Assembly: GCF_040797585.1 (NCBI RefSeq)
Contig: NZ_JBFNEO010000034.1
Span: 1 to 17,924, forward strand
Direction of reading: 5' to 3'
Length of the DNA stretch: 17,924 nucleotides
Source: Clostridium_Z sp040797585
GTDB lineage: Bacteria; Bacillota; Clostridia; Clostridiales; Clostridiaceae
The position numbers and the translations under genes are program-made. The first letter of the stretch is position 1; each line of letters begins with the position of its first letter. The notes below the pieces were generated by a model. It was not told the origin of the DNA and ran no database searches. It saw only the letters and a program-made list of their open reading frames with translations. Of the stretch, positions 16,773-17,924 are shown piece by piece.

Positions 16773-16811
16773 GCTACCTAATAATAGAATCAACTTCTAT
16801 TGTTAGGTAGC
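16773..16811. terminator. Bidirectional terminator between the pspA operon and copZ
   Basis: A 17-bp stem (16773-16789 with 16795-16811) has one G-T wobble and a five-base loop. The plus side is followed by CTTCTTTATTATT and the minus side by TCTTTTGTTTCTTT. It serves the two convergent transcripts. Confidence 0.85.
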
Positions 16812-16839
16812 CTTCTTTATTATTATATAAAATAGTATA

Positions 16840-17040
16840 TTAGTTTATAGATACAACCTCATATCCTACTTCATCTATAACTTCTTTTATCTTATCATCA
16901 GAGATTTCTCCCTCTATAACAGCTGTCTTAGAAGCTAGATCTACATCTACAGAAGTTACTCCTTCAACTTCTGTTAAAGCTTCCTTAACATGTCCTACAC
17001 AATGACCACAGCTCATTCCTTCTATTATTACCTTTTTCAT
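16840..17040 (-). CDS. copZ: CopZ-type copper chaperone (HMA domain)
   Basis: A 66-residue single heavy-metal-associated domain, the standard size for CopZ. The metal loop GMSCGHC gives C11 and C14 for Cu(I), followed by the usual EGVTSVDVDLASKTAVIEG and a DEVGYEVVSI ending. It delivers cytosolic Cu(I) to an export ATPase and to CsoR-type sensors in related bacteria. The start at 17040 has AAGGAG (17049-17054) eight bases upstream; a longer reading from 17073 would run through that ribosome site. csoR lies 235 bases upstream on the same strand, with a weak hairpin between, so copZ may have its own promoter. No CopA ATPase gene is adjacent on either side. Confidence 0.93.
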   Translation of the reverse strand: MKKVIIEGMSCGHCVGHVKEALTEVEGVTSVDVDLASKTAVIEGEISDDKIKEVIDEVGYEVVSIN

Positions 17041-17066
17041 AAATCTCTCTCCTTTAAAATATATAA

Positions 17067-17097
17067 TGTACAAGGTACAATGCCCCCTGTCATGGCA
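17067..17097 (-). promoter_or_regulatory. Candidate metal-regulator site before copZ
   Basis: Two motifs stand out in an otherwise AT-only leader. TGCC (17081-17084) and GGCA (17094-17097) flank a C-tract, giving CCATGACAGGGGG on the minus strand. TGTAC-AAG-GTACA (17067-17079) is a perfect inverted repeat. The first resembles the G-tract site before csoR, so CsoR may bind here. Confidence 0.4.
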
Positions 17098-17172
17098 AGA
17101 TTTATAAATATTATTATAATTTAACTTATTATAGCTAAATTATTTTGAATTCCTTAGATTTTAAATTTTACC

Positions 17173-17214
17173 TTTTGTAATTAAGGAAGAAGCTTTTCGT
17201 CCTTAATTATAAAA
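17173..17214 (-). terminator. Weak terminator-like hairpin after csoR
   Basis: TAATTAAGGA (17178-17187) pairs with TCCTTAATTA (17200-17209). The stem extends outward by five more pairs, including one wobble. On the minus strand the tail is GGTAAAATTT, not a clear U-run, so read-through into copZ is possible. Confidence 0.4.
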
Positions 17215-17275
17215 AGTTTAACTTATTAAGCTTTAAAGTACTTATTATTTAAAAGATTCCCCATAACATATACTT

Positions 17276-17542
17276 TTATTTATATAGCAGTTTTTCTAAT
17301 ACCTGCATAAGCTCTTTTACCTTTTCTTCTCCGCTTTCATGTAAAAAAGCTTCCTTAACACAACAATTCATGTGATTTTCTAAAATTATCATGTTCGCTC
17401 TTTTAATTTGAGCTCCCGCTGCAATAATTTGATTTGATATATCTATACAATATCTATCATCTTCAATCATTTTTATTATTCCATCTATTTGACCTCTAGC
17501 AGTCTTTAATGCTTGAATAGCCTTTTTTCCTTGATCAGTCAC
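17276..17542 (-). CDS. csoR: Copper-sensing transcriptional repressor CsoR
   Basis: An 88-residue all-helical CsoR/RcnR-family repressor. The Cu(I) ligands are C32, H57 and C61, with the same 25- and 4-residue spacing as C36-H61-C65 of Mycobacterium tuberculosis CsoR, which separates it from nickel-sensing RcnR. The family forms tetramers that leave DNA when they bind Cu(I). The start is GTG, with GGAGG (17551-17555) eight bases upstream. A G/C-tract palindrome lies immediately upstream of the ribosome site, and a near-consensus promoter lies before that, so the gene is probably autoregulated. copZ downstream is the natural partner. A second cysteine, C60, precedes the ligand C61. Confidence 0.93.
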   Translation of the reverse strand: MTDQGKKAIQALKTARGQIDGIIKMIEDDRYCIDISNQIIAAGAQIKRANMIILENHMNCCVKEAFLHESGEEKVKELMQVLEKLLYK

Positions 17543-17555
17543 TTACACCACCTCC

Positions 17556-17570
17556 TCCCCCCAGTGGGGT
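17556..17570 (-). promoter_or_regulatory. Candidate CsoR operator
   Basis: On the minus strand ACCCCACTGGGGGGA is a C-tract/G-tract pseudo-palindrome in an otherwise AT-rich leader. It resembles known CsoR operators, which have GC-tract halves. It lies 14 bases after the -10 box and abuts the ribosome site. Confidence 0.6.
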
Positions 17571-17583
17571 GCCTTGTATTTAT

Positions 17584-17612
17584 ACTATATCACTACCGAT
17601 AACTTCTATCAA
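17584..17612 (-). promoter_or_regulatory. Promoter of csoR
   Basis: On the minus strand, TTGATA (17607-17612) and TATAGT (17584-17589) are separated by exactly 17 bases. The operator candidate lies just downstream, as expected for a repressible promoter. Nothing else is seen from 17613 to the repeat at 17872. Confidence 0.7.
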
Positions 17613-17871
17613 GAACTTTTTTAAAAAATTTTATACAATTTCTCCATAGACTTAACCTCTTATTAAAGTTAAAGATTAAATCTTATAAACTAGTACTACA
17701 TTACACCTTAAACTAAAACTATGCCACCATGATTTATAGAATAATTATTAGAAATCATTTAACCTTATTATTTTATCAATGTATAATCTTCATATTAGAA
17801 TAGGAGCCCTATAGTTCAAATATATTTTCTTTTCACAATAATTATCTAGTTTATAATTTAAATACACTCTT

Positions 17872-17924
17872 ATAGGGTTTTTGATTCAAAACTTATCTTA
17901 TGCACTGATTAAAATCTAAGACTT
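17872..17924. repeat. Palindromic repeat family 1, third copy, cut by the window end
   Basis: ATAGGGTTTTTGATTC followed by AAAACTTATCTTAT matches the start of the 10471 copy base for base over the first 30 positions, then diverges slightly. It has the same orientation as that copy. The other half lies beyond the window. Confidence 0.8.

Noticed and set aside
17067..17079. CopY-type cop box before copZ
   Set aside because: The repeat TGTAC-AAG-GTACA lacks the TACANNTGTA consensus and no CopY gene is present; it was kept only as part of a generic candidate site.

Overview
The window is very AT-rich, uses AGA and ATA codons freely, and carries strong AGGAGG-type ribosome binding sites. Its proteins are of clostridial type: a MASE3-type orphan sensor kinase, an S1-repeat protein with its own gene, and CsoR/CopZ copper proteins. 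This points to a low-GC Firmicute, most likely Clostridium sensu stricto. I cannot name the species. The window looks chromosomal. There are no tRNA or rRNA genes, no phage genes, no intact transposase and no CRISPR array.

Layout. (1) 103-4843, plus strand: an OmpR-type response regulator and its HAMP sensor kinase, a terminator, about 500 bp holding a tandem palindromic repeat and a leader hairpin, then a MacB-like ABC ATPase and permease. (2) 4851-4954: a palindromic repeat between convergent genes. (3) 5121-14284, all minus strand: a MASE3/PAS orphan kinase, a rhomboid-fold protein without the catalytic motif but with a C-terminal zinc ribbon, the dipeptidase PepD, a second PAS orphan kinase, and a four-domain S1 protein. 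Between the S1 gene and the second kinase lies an unusual structured element at 12986-13092. (4) 14594-16811, plus strand: a three-gene operon encoding a Ser-rich secreted/anchored protein, a PspA/IM30 protein and a Cys-cluster protein. It has a clear sigma-A-like promoter, a palindrome over the expected start site and a terminator. (5) 16840-17542, minus strand: copZ and csoR with GC-rich operator candidates.

How the genes may work together. The first four genes look like a sense-and-export module for an envelope-active compound. The PspA operon looks like a membrane-stress module, comparable in outline to the Bacillus subtilis pspA-ydjGHI cluster but without a TPM-domain protein. The two orphan kinases share their kinase core and an unusual C-terminal tail, and probably phosphorylate a regulator encoded elsewhere; Spo0A is the obvious clostridial candidate. 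CsoR and CopZ sense and carry Cu(I), but no copper ATPase gene is present.

Intergenic DNA holds two families of roughly 100-bp palindromic repeats. Family 1 is at 2355-2534 (double core), 10471-10573, and 17872 to the window end. Family 2 is at 4851-4954 and 10751-10853. They look like MITE-type elements or structured transcription-end elements. Function predictions come from motif reading and family knowledge only; no database search was possible.
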